A stretch of 64,000 bases of DNA, taken from positions 87,134,958 through 87,198,957 of the forward strand of contig CP136069.1 of assembly GCA_032622095.1 (NCBI GenBank), in the 5' to 3' direction. Shown here piece by piece: positions 1 through 12,049 of the stretch (positions are counted from its first letter, which is position 1; every line of letters starts with the position of its first letter). The notes beneath the pieces are model-generated. The model was given only the letters and a program-made list of their open reading frames with translations, was not told where the DNA came from and did no database searches. The translations under genes and the position numbers were made by a program. The DNA is from Siphonodentalium dalli (Eukaryota > Mollusca > Scaphopoda > Gadilida > Siphonodentaliidae).

Positions 1-194
1 ATAATATATTGTGAAGGTTTGGCCTTCACTTAGTTTGTGATACTCAGTATTGTACCAATTCAAAATAATCTACCTCCGTATAGACAAATTCAAATTATAC
101 TTCATGCAATAACTTTTATATTTTAAAGTTTTACTTACTCATACTTTCCAATTATAATCAAAATGTAGCAAGCTTCGTGAGACCTCATAGACCA

Positions 195-2215
195 GGCAAC
201 TGAGGCTGAATAGGTTTTCTGTGATAAAGTTACCCAGGTTCCAGAAATTGTGATAAAGTTACCCAGGTTGGAGAGGATTGTGATAAAGTTACCCAGGTTA
301 AGAATAATTTATGTTTAGCAACAAATTATTCATTTTTGCGATCAAAATGACGAGCTACAGTACTAATATATCTTAATGTGTGCTAAATAAGGGCTTTTAC
401 TTGCCAAAACTGAACAGTATTTCCCTCCATCACTTTTAAATCAAGTTCTTATTGTGAGATTTGCTTAAAGGTATACGGTTGGCCTTGGCGGTGGGTATCC
501 TGTGAAAATATTTACACACGTCAAAAACCGCCACAAACAGAAAGAACATCAAAATGTAGACAGACTTTGTCCGTATACAAATAAGAAATATCGCATAAAC
601 AGTATGTTATTGTCATATGTTTGACCATTGTTATATAAACAAAAGCATAAAAAAGTAACTTTTTTGGCGTTTGTTTATATTATGATGGTAAACATAAAGA
701 GCGTTCTTTGTTGGTGAATTCCTGATAGGGAGCTAATAAAGAGCGTTTATGCCATTTGGGTGTGATTAGCCAGAAGCATTGTGCTGTGTTCTGTAACACA
801 ATCAGGCTCTTGCTTAGGTAAAATAGTCGGGAGCCAATAAGGTCCACCTGCACCCCCCCCCCCCCGATGATTACAAATAACCTTATTTTTATTGTTCCCT
901 ATGGTATCCAGATAAAGAATCCGGATTTCACCGAAAAATAAAGGTGGCCCTACTAGGTGCTAGAGCCATTTGAATCCAAGATGGCCGCCATTTCCTCTAA
1001 TTCCGACCAGCTGTATTTAATCGTTGTAATAGATCGGTTGTTAGCAAAAGACACAGACAAAATGTATGCCATTTTGTTGGTATGATGTCCTTCTTCAAAA
1101 TGACGGCAAATAATTTTCTTCACATTAATCATTAGTAAATGGCAATGTTTTTGAGACAGTCATCAAGCGTGATATTCTAGCGTCATTTTAAGACATTTGC
1201 CATTGACGAGGGTTCCGTAATAGATACAGAAAGAGGATTTGAAAAAGAGGGGTAAAATTTTCGATTTTTTGCAAGACGATTTTGATAGTCATTTTATCGA
1301 CAAACCACACAGGCTGTTAATAGAATGTCAACAACTATGTGCTTTATTTTATTGGACGGATGTTTAATTCAATGGAAATGAAATTGGTGTAGAAAATTTC
1401 CAAAATGGCCGCCGAAAATATGAAAAATGGTAAATATTGCCCCAGGGTGTCCTGCAATGGCTTACAAGTTGTGGTTGATATATAAATTTGGCTAATCTGT
1501 ATTATATACATTGAATACTAACATGGCTGATGCACCATGGATCATTGTTTACTAATGATTAATGTGAAGAAAAATGAAAGATATGGTGAAATATTAATTA
1601 AATTTCCTATTTTCGTGCATATGACGTCATTTTTCGGCGGCCATTTTGAATTTTTTTCGAAATTATTTGCCGTCATTTTGAAGAAGGACATCATACCAAG
1701 AAAATGGCATACATTTTGTCTGAGTCTTTTGCTAACAACCGATCTGTTACAACGATTAAATACAGCTGGTCGGAATTAGAGGAAATGGCGGCTATCTTGG
1801 ATTCAAATGGCTCTAGCACCTAGTAGGGCCACCTTTATTTTTCGGTGAAATCCGGATTCTTTATCTGGATACCATAGGGAACAATAAAAATAAGGTTATT
1901 TGTAATCATCGGGGGGGGGGGGGGGGGGGTGCAGGTGCACCTTATTGGCTCCCCGACTAAAACATAGTATATCTTTATGATAACATGGTGTTTACGCGAT
2001 GGTCATGGTATCTATGAACGAAACTGTATGCGTTTTAATGTTTTTCTGTTTACGGTGTTTGGAACAAATATGAATATTTTCTACAATTAAGGCCAACCGT
2101 GCCTTTAACCTGGGTAACTTTATCACAATTCTCTCCAACCTGGGTAACTTTATCACAATTTCAGGAACCTGGGTAACTTTATCACAGAAAACCAGTGAGA
2201 GTGACCTATTCAGCG
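195..2215. mobile_element. Outer inverted-repeat element with triplicated subterminal 29-bp units
   Basis: Three tandem units built on TGTGATAAAGTTACCCAGG lie at about 220-300 and three in the opposite orientation at about 2100-2190. The flanks also match in inverted orientation (ctgaataggt... at 208 and ...acctattcag at 2205), with a short deletion on the left. This is the layout of a DNA transposon with subterminal binding-site repeats. Internal sequence next to the left end (TATACGGTTGGCCTTGG, 474) also pairs with sequence at 2089. No transposase ORF is visible. A second TIR element sits inside it. The outer boundaries are approximate. Confidence 0.6.
825..1958. mobile_element. MITE-like element with roughly 300-bp terminal inverted repeats
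   Basis: The left end reads gtcGGGAGCCAATAAGG and the right end CCTTATTGGCTCCCcgac. The inverted match continues about 300 bp on each side (829-1115 versus 1655-1953), through a poly-C/poly-G run, TGATTACAAATAACC and an AAGATGGCCGCCAT stretch. The middle is AT-rich and non-coding. The 80-codon ORF at 1537-1779 overlaps an arm and shows no protein signature. It is a non-autonomous long-TIR element nested in the outer one. Confidence 0.75.
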
Positions 2216-2454
2216 CAACTGAGCGCGATACAGTCATTTACTTCTCCAATTCTACACATTCATCGCGAGAGAACAACCTTGACATGTAACCAAAACAAGC
2301 TTAATAGCAGAGAAGACAGAAATTGCCTTGCCAAAAATGAAGACGCCATATTTTTTCCCTTCTGAACTATATACCCGTGTGATTTAATTGCATGTTCACA
2401 ACACAATTTCTCATTTATTCGCTTTATAACTATATATTAATTAGCTACCGGTTA

Positions 2455-2590
2455 TCGGTCGTAATAAGTAGAACGCTGCCCGCGTCATAAGTACTTAACA
2501 AAAAGTCGGCCAATAAGTAGAAAACGCGGCCAATAAGTAACAAAAACTCGACCAATAAGTAGAAAACACGGCCAATAAGTCAAGGTAACG
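2455..2590. repeat. Short minisatellite, about 19-bp unit (CCAATAAGTAGAAAACGCGG)
   Basis: About six degenerate copies of a unit containing ATAAGTA follow one another here. Single-copy-looking AT-rich sequence lies on both sides (2220-2450 and 2600-2930), where I see no gene. Confidence 0.7.
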
Positions 2591-2934
2591 TAAATGACGT
2601 CATACGTAATTAGCTCGATCGGCAAAGAATATTGGGTCGACGGAAGATAGATTGCAGTTGATTTCGGATGAATTACGGACAGTCACTGTTTTTGGGAGTA
2701 AATATACATGTACGTGGATTAACTACGTGCAACCGTATCAATATCATTCCCAGTGGAAACTGACACTACTGTGAAATCGCTGCAAGTTCTTCACAAGGTT
2801 CACAAGAATAAAAAGTGCTGGAATAATTGTTAATGTAATAAAACACAATGACAACGGTAGGCCTATATCTATATGTTAATATATTCATCTCGTGAAACAA
2901 TTATTGCCAATGTTGCTAATTAATAAAATACTTA

Positions 2935-3075
2935 TTAATTTGTTGTTTCCACATTGACCGAGTTATGAGGCCTCGGTCTATCGTATTAGCATTCGGCCTG
3001 CGGCCTCATGCCAATAGTACAGACCTCGGTTGGCGTAGATCGTCATGTAGACTGAGGTAATAGGCCTACTCTTAG
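2935..3075. repeat. Dispersed repeat with inverted partner at 16845-16925
   Basis: This stretch (ACCGAGTTATGAGGCC, GGCGTAGATCGTCATG, GACTGAGGTAATA) matches 16845-16925 in reverse complement. The partner lies in the intron next to exon 8 of the cadherin-like gene. It is an interspersed repeat of unknown class; boundaries are approximate. Confidence 0.55.
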
Positions 3076-3699
3076 ATTTCGTACGCACTTCGTACCGTAA
3101 CACGATGACGTCACCACGCTTCCGTGTAAAGTGGATTAAGTGATAAGTGTTCGCACATTTTGAAATCAACTCGATTCGCATTGAATTTTGCATTCATATA
3201 CGGAAATCATCATCCATCGAAATGTGCAATATATTCCGTGAATTGGAAATTAATCACAACAAATTTGGGGACATCAGCTTCATTTATCGTTATTTTTCTG
3301 GAAACGACATTGGTAATCAAAACTACTAACTAGGCGTTGATTTGGAATTGATTGGATCGAGGTACCGTATGATTTCAAAATGGTTGTTTTATTTTTAACT
3401 TGAAGTGGTGACATTGAGATCATTGGCACTTTGATGTTGAAATGGAAACGTTGTGATAAATAGACACTAGGTCGATTGCATGTATTACGCACAGTAGTAA
3501 CATGTATAATATAGAACACAAATATCATAATTCAGAATTTAAGTAAATGACTTAAGTTAATGAGTAGGAGGAATGGGCTAGAAAATGTGTGACATTGAAC
3601 ATTTGGTAGGGGGCAAGTCTTGTAAATCAATCAGCCAATCACTCAATGTGACTGCCAAATCATTATTTTTAATAAGCAAAAGTTTGGGTATTATCTGAG

Positions 3700-3842
3700 T
3701 ACCTTACTCGTATTTAAATTCGCGCAATACTATTTTTCGCGCATCCATCGGTGCGCGAATTTAAAACTGAGCGAAAAATAGTACGACTTCCAAGTTTTAT
3801 TTAAACCACAGTCCATAGGTAATACAAGAGGGCTATATGTTG

Positions 3843-3884
<42 letters not shown>

Positions 3885-4331
3885 AGTTTACATCTATTAT
3901 GAACGGTTGAATAGACAATTACGCCTATACATGTATGCATATAATTATATTCGGCCAACCGCTATTAAGACCATTGCTCACAATACCGAGCGACAAATCA
4001 TGGTAACATAAACATTATTAAACGTGTATAAGAAATACTAACATTCCAGGACGCCACAATATGATGGTGTATGTATAGTTAGCCTACTAGTTTATTGTCT
4101 ACACTATGTGAATCCGCCGCGATGGTGTTTAATATACGCATATACTACCTCCAGCAATGACTAAGAACAGAAACTGTCATCAGCTCCAAGATATACGAAA
4201 ATATCATGGAAATATTATGAAAATATTTTTGTCAGTTTTGAATTCGCGCAGCTAGGTGCGCAAATTTATAGTGCGCGAATTCAAAACTGAACGAAAAATA
4301 GTACCGTGCGAATTTAAATACGAGTAAGGTA
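3700..4331. mobile_element. MITE, TIR starting TACCTTACTCGTATTTAAAT
   Basis: The two ends are inverted copies: TACCTTACTCGTATTTAAAT at 3700 and its complement ending at 4331. They are followed inward by matching stretches with CGCGAATT and GAAAAATAGTA. The element is about 630 bp, has no coding capacity, and carries a (TA)n tract at 3844-3880. No clear target duplication was found. Confidence 0.75.
3844..3880. repeat. (TA)n microsatellite
   Basis: An uninterrupted TA run of about 37 bp inside the MITE. Confidence 0.95.
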
Positions 4332-4339
4332 GTTTGTAA

Positions 4340-5030
4340 CAATAACAGTTCAAAACTTCAAGTTATACATGGGACTTGATGACAGGACTGCCAGTCAATT
4401 ACACCCCCCCCCCCCAGCCATTAATTGTGGCCAAAATTTTCAACAGTTTAATAGAAACAGAATTCTCGAATTCATATTGAAGTTCAGTGAAGTCATTGCA
4501 TTCAGTAGGCCTATGATTTACTCTTGTGATCCAAATAAACATAGGGGCGGAATAGTAGTACAGGGGGGGGGTCCTCAAAATTAAATAATAGTAATGGCTG
4601 AGGCAGGCTGATGGGTGAAATACTGCTCATCAAGGTAATTTTTCCAACATATTCTTTGTTTAGCCCAATAAGAACCAAGAGAAGCTGTGTTAGCTCTTAT
4701 CTGATTGTTAATAATAACTTTGCGTCACATTGAAGTGGTTTTTATATGAAAAGCAGTCATTTAGAATGAAATAAAAAAAATTATAAGTTGAAAAGCATGC
4801 AAGCAAAATAAATGCTTCACTTGAGATAAGGCCTCAAAGAAATGGGATAGTGTCCTTAAATCATGTAATAATTTGAGATAAACTTACCCTTTATGCAATA
4901 AAAATACCTCAAATGTCCAATCCTTTAGTGTATCGGTATATTATAGGCAATTAGGCATAATTAACATATACCCCCCTCCAAATAAATAAAAAGTACTGTT
5001 GTGGCTTTTTAATATTTATTATCATATTAT
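4340..5030. other. Non-coding AT-rich stretch, no gene seen
   Basis: It contains a poly-C run (4404) and a poly-G run (4562) that happen to leave a 71-codon ORF open, but no protein similarity or splice structure. No repeat partner was recognised. Confidence 0.5.
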
Positions 5031-5035
5031 AATAA

Positions 5036-6840
5036 AGCGCAATTGAACTTAACAATTGCGCTTAAGCGTAAATACCACATATTGTCCTTTTAAAGCACAA
5101 ATAGGGCATTTATGCTTAAGCGCAATTAATTGCACTTAAGAGTAATTGTAACTACTATCTAACCTACCCCTAAACTATTGGCATGACATGATGACCTGGT
5201 GTATCACTTAGCAACACAAGAGGAGAATTGGGCTAATTATAACCTGTTTTAATTAGCCTGAGTTCTCAACAGTCAACTGTGAGAATTTGTACAACAATGA
5301 TAATCCCTAATTACATATTATCAGAATCCCTATATCCAAAGAATTGATGTCTCGGAGTCAGTCTCCTTCCCGGAACTCTAGTATTTTTTTATTTAATTTT
5401 TTTAAAGTATTTTTGCACGGACTTGGGCCAGGCCAAAGAAAAAAGATACTATGTTTCCGTACATCGACCGACCCTAAAAATAACCCGCCGACCCTAATCT
5501 TTTTATTGATATTTTGATAAAAAGTCAAAATTTTCAAAAAATTATTTTTTTACTGTTTTTACCGCTAATGCTCATAAATATTGATAATCATTAGATGCAA
5601 AACACATGGTTTCTAACATAAGCCTGTGATAAGTGACATGAAGTGTGACAGTTGTCTCAAAAGCCACAGGTGTGTGATGGGTTGTGGATTGATAGGCATG
5701 AATCTTGCAATTTTAATTTCAAGAGAGTGGATCTCATGCCTGCTTTACCATTATGCCTTGTTTGGGACTTATGGAACATATTCATGAGTTCCAAATAAAC
5801 ATGCATGCCCATTTATTATTTTCTTGGGAAATCCCCCCCCCCCCCCCTGCACAGTGCTTATCTGAGTCTGCAAGTTTATTAATTTTGAGGCTATGAAAAG
5901 TATATGGCATACATGTGAACATGTCAATATCGAATAAAACTCTACATGACACATACTATGTTGATTCCTATGCTTGACCTACATGTACTATAAAAAAATT
6001 AACTATAGTTGATGTTTTGCTCAGAGTTATTTGGGTCTGCACTGTTTTAACTTTCAATGGAATTTTTCCTGTGCACTATTATTTGGGCCTGCACTTTTAT
6101 TTGGAGCCTGAGAGTACCGGTAGGACACTATAAACAGACGTGTGTGTATCTGTATATCTACATGTATATAGGTTATGACCACATATGTTAGGGGTACAGC
6201 TACTGTTTCCAAAAACCAGGCATGCTAGGTTGGGTGCACTGGCTACCTCTAGACAATGGGATGCTGTTGTCACAATACAAGTACGGTATAATGGCGGTAT
6301 TATGGGTAAAATTCTTATAAAAGTTAGTGACATCAATCTCATACCAAGTTTATACCCAAATTTATAAAATGTGGTAAGTGAAAAATAAATAACATCCTTA
6401 TTAAAGCATGAAGTAAGTTTGATCTTTCATCAATCTTAATGTATATTTCCTAGTGCTGTGTTTATCAAGTAATACTTTCCCACAACACAAGTTGGCATTT
6501 TATGTCATTTTCGGTCGAGGTAATTCAATATTTCTGCAGCTGGATAAAAAATATCAAAATAAAATAAAAAAATAAAATTTCCCTACCTACCTACCCTAAT
6601 TTTTTCACTTCGTTATCGAAAACATACTATCTTTGGCCCCACTATGGTCATATAGCATGCATGTGGTGTCATTTCATGAGGGCTTGCTTACCTCATATGG
6701 TTTACTTATTGACTTAAATCAGGGGAAAAACCCTATTTTCATATTATCAGCATCCGTGTCCAAAAATTGGTGTCTCATTCCTGGAGCTTTGGTGTCTCTG
6801 CCCTCGAGCTAGTAGTAGTGGTGTTTTTTATTAAATCAGC
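5036..6840. mobile_element. Diverged copy of the GCGCTTAAG element, split by an insertion
   Basis: Positions 5036-5425 and 6641-6780 together match 8600-9115: the same GCGCTTAAGCGCAA motifs, CTAACCTACCC..TAAACTATT, AACACAAGAGGAG, then CATGCATGTGGTGTCA and GAGGGCTTGCTTACC. The second copy is continuous where this one is interrupted by 1.2 kb (5431-6640). The terminal repeats of this copy are not preserved. Confidence 0.7.
5431..6640. mobile_element. Inserted element with GGCCAAAGA ends
   Basis: The left end reads GGCCAAAGAAAAAAGATACT and the right end, reversed, GGGGCCAAAGATAGTATG. The paralogous empty site at 8966-8990 (TTTGGGCCATAACTATGG) shows exactly where the insertion lies. The subterminal regions are rich in CCCTACC/GACCC. 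ORFs on both strands at 6097-6367 are short overlapping shadows with no recognisable protein. No transposase was seen, so it is probably non-autonomous. Confidence 0.7.
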
Positions 6841-6952
6841 ATCTCTTGCACATCTCAATAGTATTTCTATGATCATATAGCGTGAATGTCTCATCCAGCC
6901 CATTATCCATACCACATTTGTTAGTCTACTGGAGCAACTTCTATTATACTAA

Positions 6953-7100
6953 ACTAGCTGAAACAGGCCCACGTCGGGCACCTATTTTCAGGATCGGAGA
7001 GACCTGTGGCCCCTTTGTGGGACTTCATGCACATTTTGATCTTAGACAGAGCCTTTATTCAGCACTGGCCCCTTTGTGCGCTTCAAGCACGTTTTGATCG
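6953..7100 (-). mobile_element. Helitron-like 3' terminus (minus strand)
   Basis: Read on the minus strand, the sequence ends with a GC hairpin (GCCCGACGTGGGC, 6967-6979) followed after about ten bases by CTAGT. That is the hairpin plus CTRR arrangement of Helitron or Helentron 3' ends. Two more such ends with a related GAAGTCGG or GGTGGCGG loop occur at 13934 and 20885. The 5' end was not located. Confidence 0.4.
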
Positions 7101-7254
7101 TTGATACATTTTGATTTTATATATATTGTTTTAATAAATATTTGTTTAAATTGAACTCCTTGCTCAATTGATCAAAACCAATTTTATTTATTTATTTTAA
7201 TTAAAAAATTTGAAAAAACTAACACCGTTATAACATCTGCAAAGGTATGGGACG

Positions 7255-8179
7255 CCCTTTTCACATTTATTATTTATTTGCGCTTAAGTTACAATTTTTG
7301 ACCAAATGTAGGACAATATTGTTTTCTTAAATTATTAACTACCGGTATAAGTTTTTGACTGGCCATGGGGAGGGACCAGGACACAAGCTTTCCAGGTGTT
7401 GGAAATTTCCAACCTGACACCCCCTAAGGTTGGAAAATTTCTAACTGATGGCAATTTCAGTCCAAGATTTTACCAAAAGAAGGAAAATATGCAAACATTG
7501 GTCCAAAAACAATAAATTCCCCCCAATAAATTGTTTGAAAATCAAACTACAAGAACATTTTCAACCTATTGTTGGTGTGAAATTTCCAACCAATGTTGTG
7601 TCAGGTATGAAATTTTCAACTGTTGAAATTTTTACCAACCCCCCCCCCCTGTCGCCACGTCTCTGCCCAGGTGTCCCAAGAATTGGTGCCTCACTCCCAG
7701 AGCTCTATTTTATTTTATTAAAGGGACATCTCCTGCACAGATCAGATATATACCATTTCCATGGCCATAAAAGGGAATTAGGGGTTACTGGGGGCTTGCT
7801 TCCCTCATATGGTGTACTTATTGACTTGAAATAGGGGGGACCTATTTTCATATTATCAGCATCCCTGTCCCCCAAGAATTTGTGTCTCCATCCCAGAGAT
7901 ATAGTATATTTTATAAAAGAGACATATCCTGCACACCATTTCAAAGGGATCTTGGGGTTACTGGGGGATTGCTTCCCTCATATGGTGGGCCTATATAGAC
8001 TTGAGTGATGTGTTTAGGCCTGTGCCATTTAAAATTAATTCAGGGGGATCAATGAATATTAATTTTTATTTGTGCTTAAGCGCAAATGATTTACACTTAA
8101 CCGTAAATATTTGAGCTTAAGCGCAAATGATAGAGGTTAGTTGTGCTTAAGCGTAAATAAATAATAAATGTGAAAAGGG
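7255..8179. mobile_element. MITE with about 34-bp TIR (CCCTTTTCACATTTATTATT)
   Basis: Left CCCTTTTCACATTTATTATT...GCGCTTAAG (7255) pairs with right CTTAAGCG...AATAATAAATGTGAAAAGGG ending at 8179, with one mismatch. Inside are a member of the TTGGAAATTTC repeat (7395-7660) and two direct copies of a unit of about 170 bp with ATTATCAGCATCCCTGTCC. It shares GCGCTTAAG subterminal palindromes with the element at 8586-9414, so the two belong to related families. ORFs in the interior (7448-7834, 7705-7944) are repeat-derived. Confidence 0.75.
7395..7660 (+). repeat. TTGGAAATTTCCAACC dispersed repeat, copy 1
   Basis: It contains GGTTGGAAAATTTCTAACTG, CAATAAATTGTTTGAAAATC and a terminal poly-C run before GTCGCCACGTCTC. 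Reverse-complement or diverged copies lie at 60865-61115, 54350-54600, 43840-44360 and, weakly, 25500-25640. Function unknown. Confidence 0.7.
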
Positions 8180-8585
8180 TTGAACTCGGTCTAGGGGTCT
8201 GAGAGAAAATCCGGACAGATCCTACTCGTTTAAATATTTAGATGACAAGCAGTCACAGCACTATACCATACTTCGATACTTTAGGTCTTGTGAGAGATTA
8301 TCTTAGTTGATAGACATGCAAATAATTCACTGATTGGCTTCATGCACTGATATTTTCATGCAGCTAAATCGAGCCATGCAGTGGGCACAGCCCCATCCCC
8401 GCAAAAAATACCCATGCCAATTATTGGCAATTAATACTTAATTAATCCTAGTTTCCTAGACCTACTATAGTATATTGGGGGTGTGCTAAATCTGTCTTTT
8501 TATAGGGACTTGCAAGTTGCATGTCGAGGAGTCCAGAATGAGTATATACAGTGAGTGGAATATCAATGCGAAACCAGCTAAATCG

Positions 8586-9414
8586 TATGGGAGGCCAAAT
8601 TCACATTTAGCAATTGATTGCGCTTAAGCTCAATTGATTGCGCTTAAGCGCAATGAATTGCGCTTAAGCGCAAATACCACATATTGATTGATTGTGCTTA
8701 AGCGTAATTGTCACTACTATCTAACCTACCCATAAACTATTGGCATGACCTGGTGTATCACCTAGCAACACAAGAGGAGCATTGGGCTAATTTTAACCTA
8801 TTTTAATTAGCCTGAGTACTCAACAGTCAACAGTGACTATGTGTTCAACAATGATAATCCCTAATTACATATTATCAGCATCCCTATATCCAAAGAATTG
8901 ATGTCTCCTTCCCGGAACTCTATTAATTTTTTATATGATGTTTTTTAATGTATTTTATCACCGATTTGGGCCATAACTATGGTCATATACCATAGGCTGT
9001 CCATAGCATGCATGTGGTGTCACTACACGAGGGCTTGCTTACCTCATATGGTTTACTTATTGACTTAAATTAGGGGAAAACCACTATTTTCATTTTATCA
9101 GCATCCCTGTCCCAATAATTCTATCGCGAGTAGTCCCAACTAATATATAAAGAAGATAATATAATGCTATCACGAGTCGCTCCAACCAAAACAGAAGGTA
9201 ATACTATTGCGAGTCAGCCATTTTGATAAAGAAGTCAGGCTAGCTAGCTCCCTACCCATCCAAACCAATGAAAACAAGAGGTGATAATTTGTTAATAGGA
9301 GTTAAGGTAAAGTTATGGATAAACCTATTTATTAGCAGGGGTGTTTAGTTACATATAACCATTAGCGCAATTAATTGATTAATTAATTATTAAATGTGAA
9401 TTTGGCCTCCCATA
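8586..9414. mobile_element. 829-bp TIR element with 6-bp target duplication AAATCG
   Basis: A 24-bp perfect TIR begins TATGGGAGGCCAAATTCACA on the left and mirrors at 9391-9414. AAATCG flanks it at 8580-8585 and 9415-9420. The neighbouring paralog at about 8361-8376 reads GCAGCTAAATCGAGCCATG without an insertion, which confirms both ends. Subterminal GCGCTTAAGCGCAAT palindromes recur. There is no ORF; it is a non-autonomous DNA transposon. Confidence 0.88.
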
Positions 9415-9719
9415 AAATCGAGCCATGTGATATAGGCATAGCCCCCCCCCCCCCTCCCCCATCCCAACACCCCCACCCCGCAAAATAATACCCATACCCA
9501 TTAATACATAATAATCATAGACTTATAATTATATTCGGGGTTGTGGTAAATCTTTCGTTTAGGGATTTGTGCCAATTTGTGGCCATATCGAGTGATGTCT
9601 AGCTGACATGCCTGGTGAAGTGATACACATCGGTCACATCGATAACTTTGAGTCGGTGTAGCCGACTATTCAAACAGAGCTAAACGCTCTCGAATAGAGC
9701 TTTGCTCTGATTATAGCTA

Positions 9720-11232
9720 TATGTCTGATCATGCCACATTACTGTGCAAACGACCTTGGCCTTGATGTAGAATGTCAACCTTCACCTCCTGCTCTCATTT
9801 GAGCATTGCTGAATGCGCTCGTGAACGCGATACGAACGGCTCAGTATAGAGCTATATATTAATAGATATATAGCGACGATAGCAACAGCTTCATTTGAAA
9901 TAAAAATGCTCAGCATTCGTATTCGTTTTATCTAATTTATTTTTGAATATATAATGTCACGGTTGTTATCCAAATCTAACAATTAGGCTACTGATTAACT
10001 AGTTGGCATTTTTTTTTGCATGATAAAGAACGAAAATCTTATACATTTTTTAGTAAATCTCGTCATATTTACTTAAAGAGCGATCCAGTACTAGCTAGAA
10101 TATATATTTATGTGTATGCCACAATCAACAATGATATCTGCAATAAAGAGCGTTTCCTGTTGTATAATTTCTTTGTGAATCATAAGCCTTTTTGGTTATT
10201 TTATTCCGATAGGCCTATATTTAATAATGCATTTAAAAGTAATTAATAAACTAGAGTGCATTGAATAAAGAGCTACCATTCTCTAACTGATTAAATTACA
10301 TATGCTATCACCAGCCCTTTTATTTATTATAGTGATAGGCTTTAAAGAAATATAAGGGCTGGCGATATCATGTAATTCAATCATTAGATAATGAACGCTC
10401 TTTATTCAATGGCCTACCTAAAATAAAGAGCGTTCAATCAGTGGGACATATACATGTAAGTAAGTGCGTGCTATGTAAACTAAACAACTGATTGTTACAA
10501 TAAAGGGCTTTCAATGCTGGACAAAAACACACTCACCAATGATTAAAGTAGGTTTATTGTATAACTATATAAATACAGAGGTTTTTTTTATTAGAATTTT
10601 CTATTCTCTAGCTAGCGTCAAAATAAGAGCGTAATATTAGCCTTCCCATGGTTCCCTATCTATATGGTTCACTATCCTAGTTCAACACCAATTAACAGTT
10701 CAAAACTACACGACAAGTAGGATGTTCAATTACGCTATATAATCTAATTGATTCTCTGTCAAAATGTGTAACACTGATCAGTGTGACTTTAATATACAAA
10801 TAGAAAGAAGATTATAATTTATTGTTTCATCAAACTGCATCTAACTGCAAGTGCCCACGCCATGGAACAAAACGCTCTTTAGTATAAGTGTCAGTTGTGT
10901 AGTCCACCGAGTCTAATTTTGATTACACGTACGCTCTTTAAAATATTTTGATTCTATTGCATTAGCACAACATACACGTCGCATATTATATTTAATGTTT
11001 GCAAGCCGTTTTACCAAATATACCTTCATATACCATGCTTCAAACGCACAAACATTGAAAAACAAAGATACAGATCAGTGGTATAGACGGGCTTTCGGTC
11101 ATCATACCGTACCAGGGGGAGAAACTCTATCTTGCATGTTTGAAAGTTGGCACAGTAGTGTGGCACGCTATATCAAGGCCAACGTCGCGTTGGCACAGTA
11201 GTGTGGCATGATCAGACATATAGCCTGATTAC
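9720..11232. mobile_element. 1.5-kb TIR element packed with AATAAAGAGCG motifs
   Basis: The left end ATATGTCTGATCATGCCACA (about 9719) pairs with TGTGGCATGATCAGACATAT (about 11203-11222). The inverted match also covers TTGGCCTTGATGTAG / CTATATCAAGGCCAA. Between the ends the motif AATAAAGAGCGTT, or its complement, recurs about ten times (10072, 10143, 10262, 10388, 10420, 10499, 10613, 10868, 10929). ORFs at 10016-10246 and 10995-11201 have no protein signature. Boundaries are accurate to about 20 bp. Confidence 0.6.
10257..10413. repeat. Foldback palindrome, about 62-bp arms
   Basis: CATTGAATAAAGAGCTACC...CACCAGCCCTT (10257-10319) is the inverted, imperfect match of AAGGGCTGGCGAT...GCTCTTTATTCAATGG (10350-10413). 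It is a hairpin inside the larger TIR element. Confidence 0.8.
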
Positions 11233-11419
11233 AAGAAAACCATAGTCAGAAATGGTAACGCCACCAAGATCATATTTTTGCCATAAATATAAATTATAAT
11301 ATAATTATACTATAAACTAGCTTTCAAATTTTATGTGGGAAATTTGCATACTTCCATATTTCAAGTTTTCCTGTTTCTCGTGTTATACATTACATTCTTC
11401 AAACTGTCTTCTTTATTAC

Positions 11420-11995
11420 ACAAGTTGATTGGCCCGACTTCGTCCGGGCTGTTTCCCATCTGATTTCCGGAGAAAGGCGATTTGACCTTGAATTGATTAT
11501 TTCGAAAGTCAAGGTCAGGTCAGGGTCATTATTTGACCTGTCCAAAACACCCCCACACCGGAGAAAAGTACCCCTAGGTATCAAATTTCATCGAAATCCG
11601 TCCGTTTTACCCAACTTGACCTTTAATTAACAATTTTGAAGGTCAAGGTAAGGTCGGAGTCATGATTTGACCCGTCCAAAACACTCCCCCGACAAAAGTA
11701 TCCATAGGTATCAAATTTCGTCGAAATCCATCCGTTTTACCCGATTTGACCTTTGATTGACCACATTGAAGGTCAAGGTCACGTCGAGGTCTGGATTTGA
11801 CCCATTCAAAAGACTCCCCGGCCAAAAGTATCCCTAGGTATCAAATTTCGCCGAAATTCGTCCGTTTTACCCAAAATGACCTTGCATTGACATTTTTAAA
11901 GGTCAAGGTCGGGTCGGGGTCACGATTTGACCCGTCCAAAACACTTCCCGGACACAAATACCCCTAAGTATCAAATTACGTTGAAATCTATGAAA
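11420..11995. repeat. Tandem array, about 121-bp unit
   Basis: Roughly five units each contain GGTCAAGGTC, ATTTGACC..TCCAAAACAC, AAGTA.CCCTAGGTATCAAATT and GAAATCCGTCCGTTTTACCC. The reverse complement of the same unit recurs at 13985-14395. The ORFs at 11399-11584 and 11643-11825 are translations of this array. Confidence 0.85.
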
Positions 11996-12049
11996 GCCGA
12001 AGAGGACATGTTAGTTGCCACTTGCTAGATATACAACGCACGACTTGTC

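Noticed and set aside
7448-7834. 128-codon ORF
   Set aside because: Lies across the TTGGAAATTTC repeat and a poly-C run; the complementary copy at 60865 is not open in the same frame.
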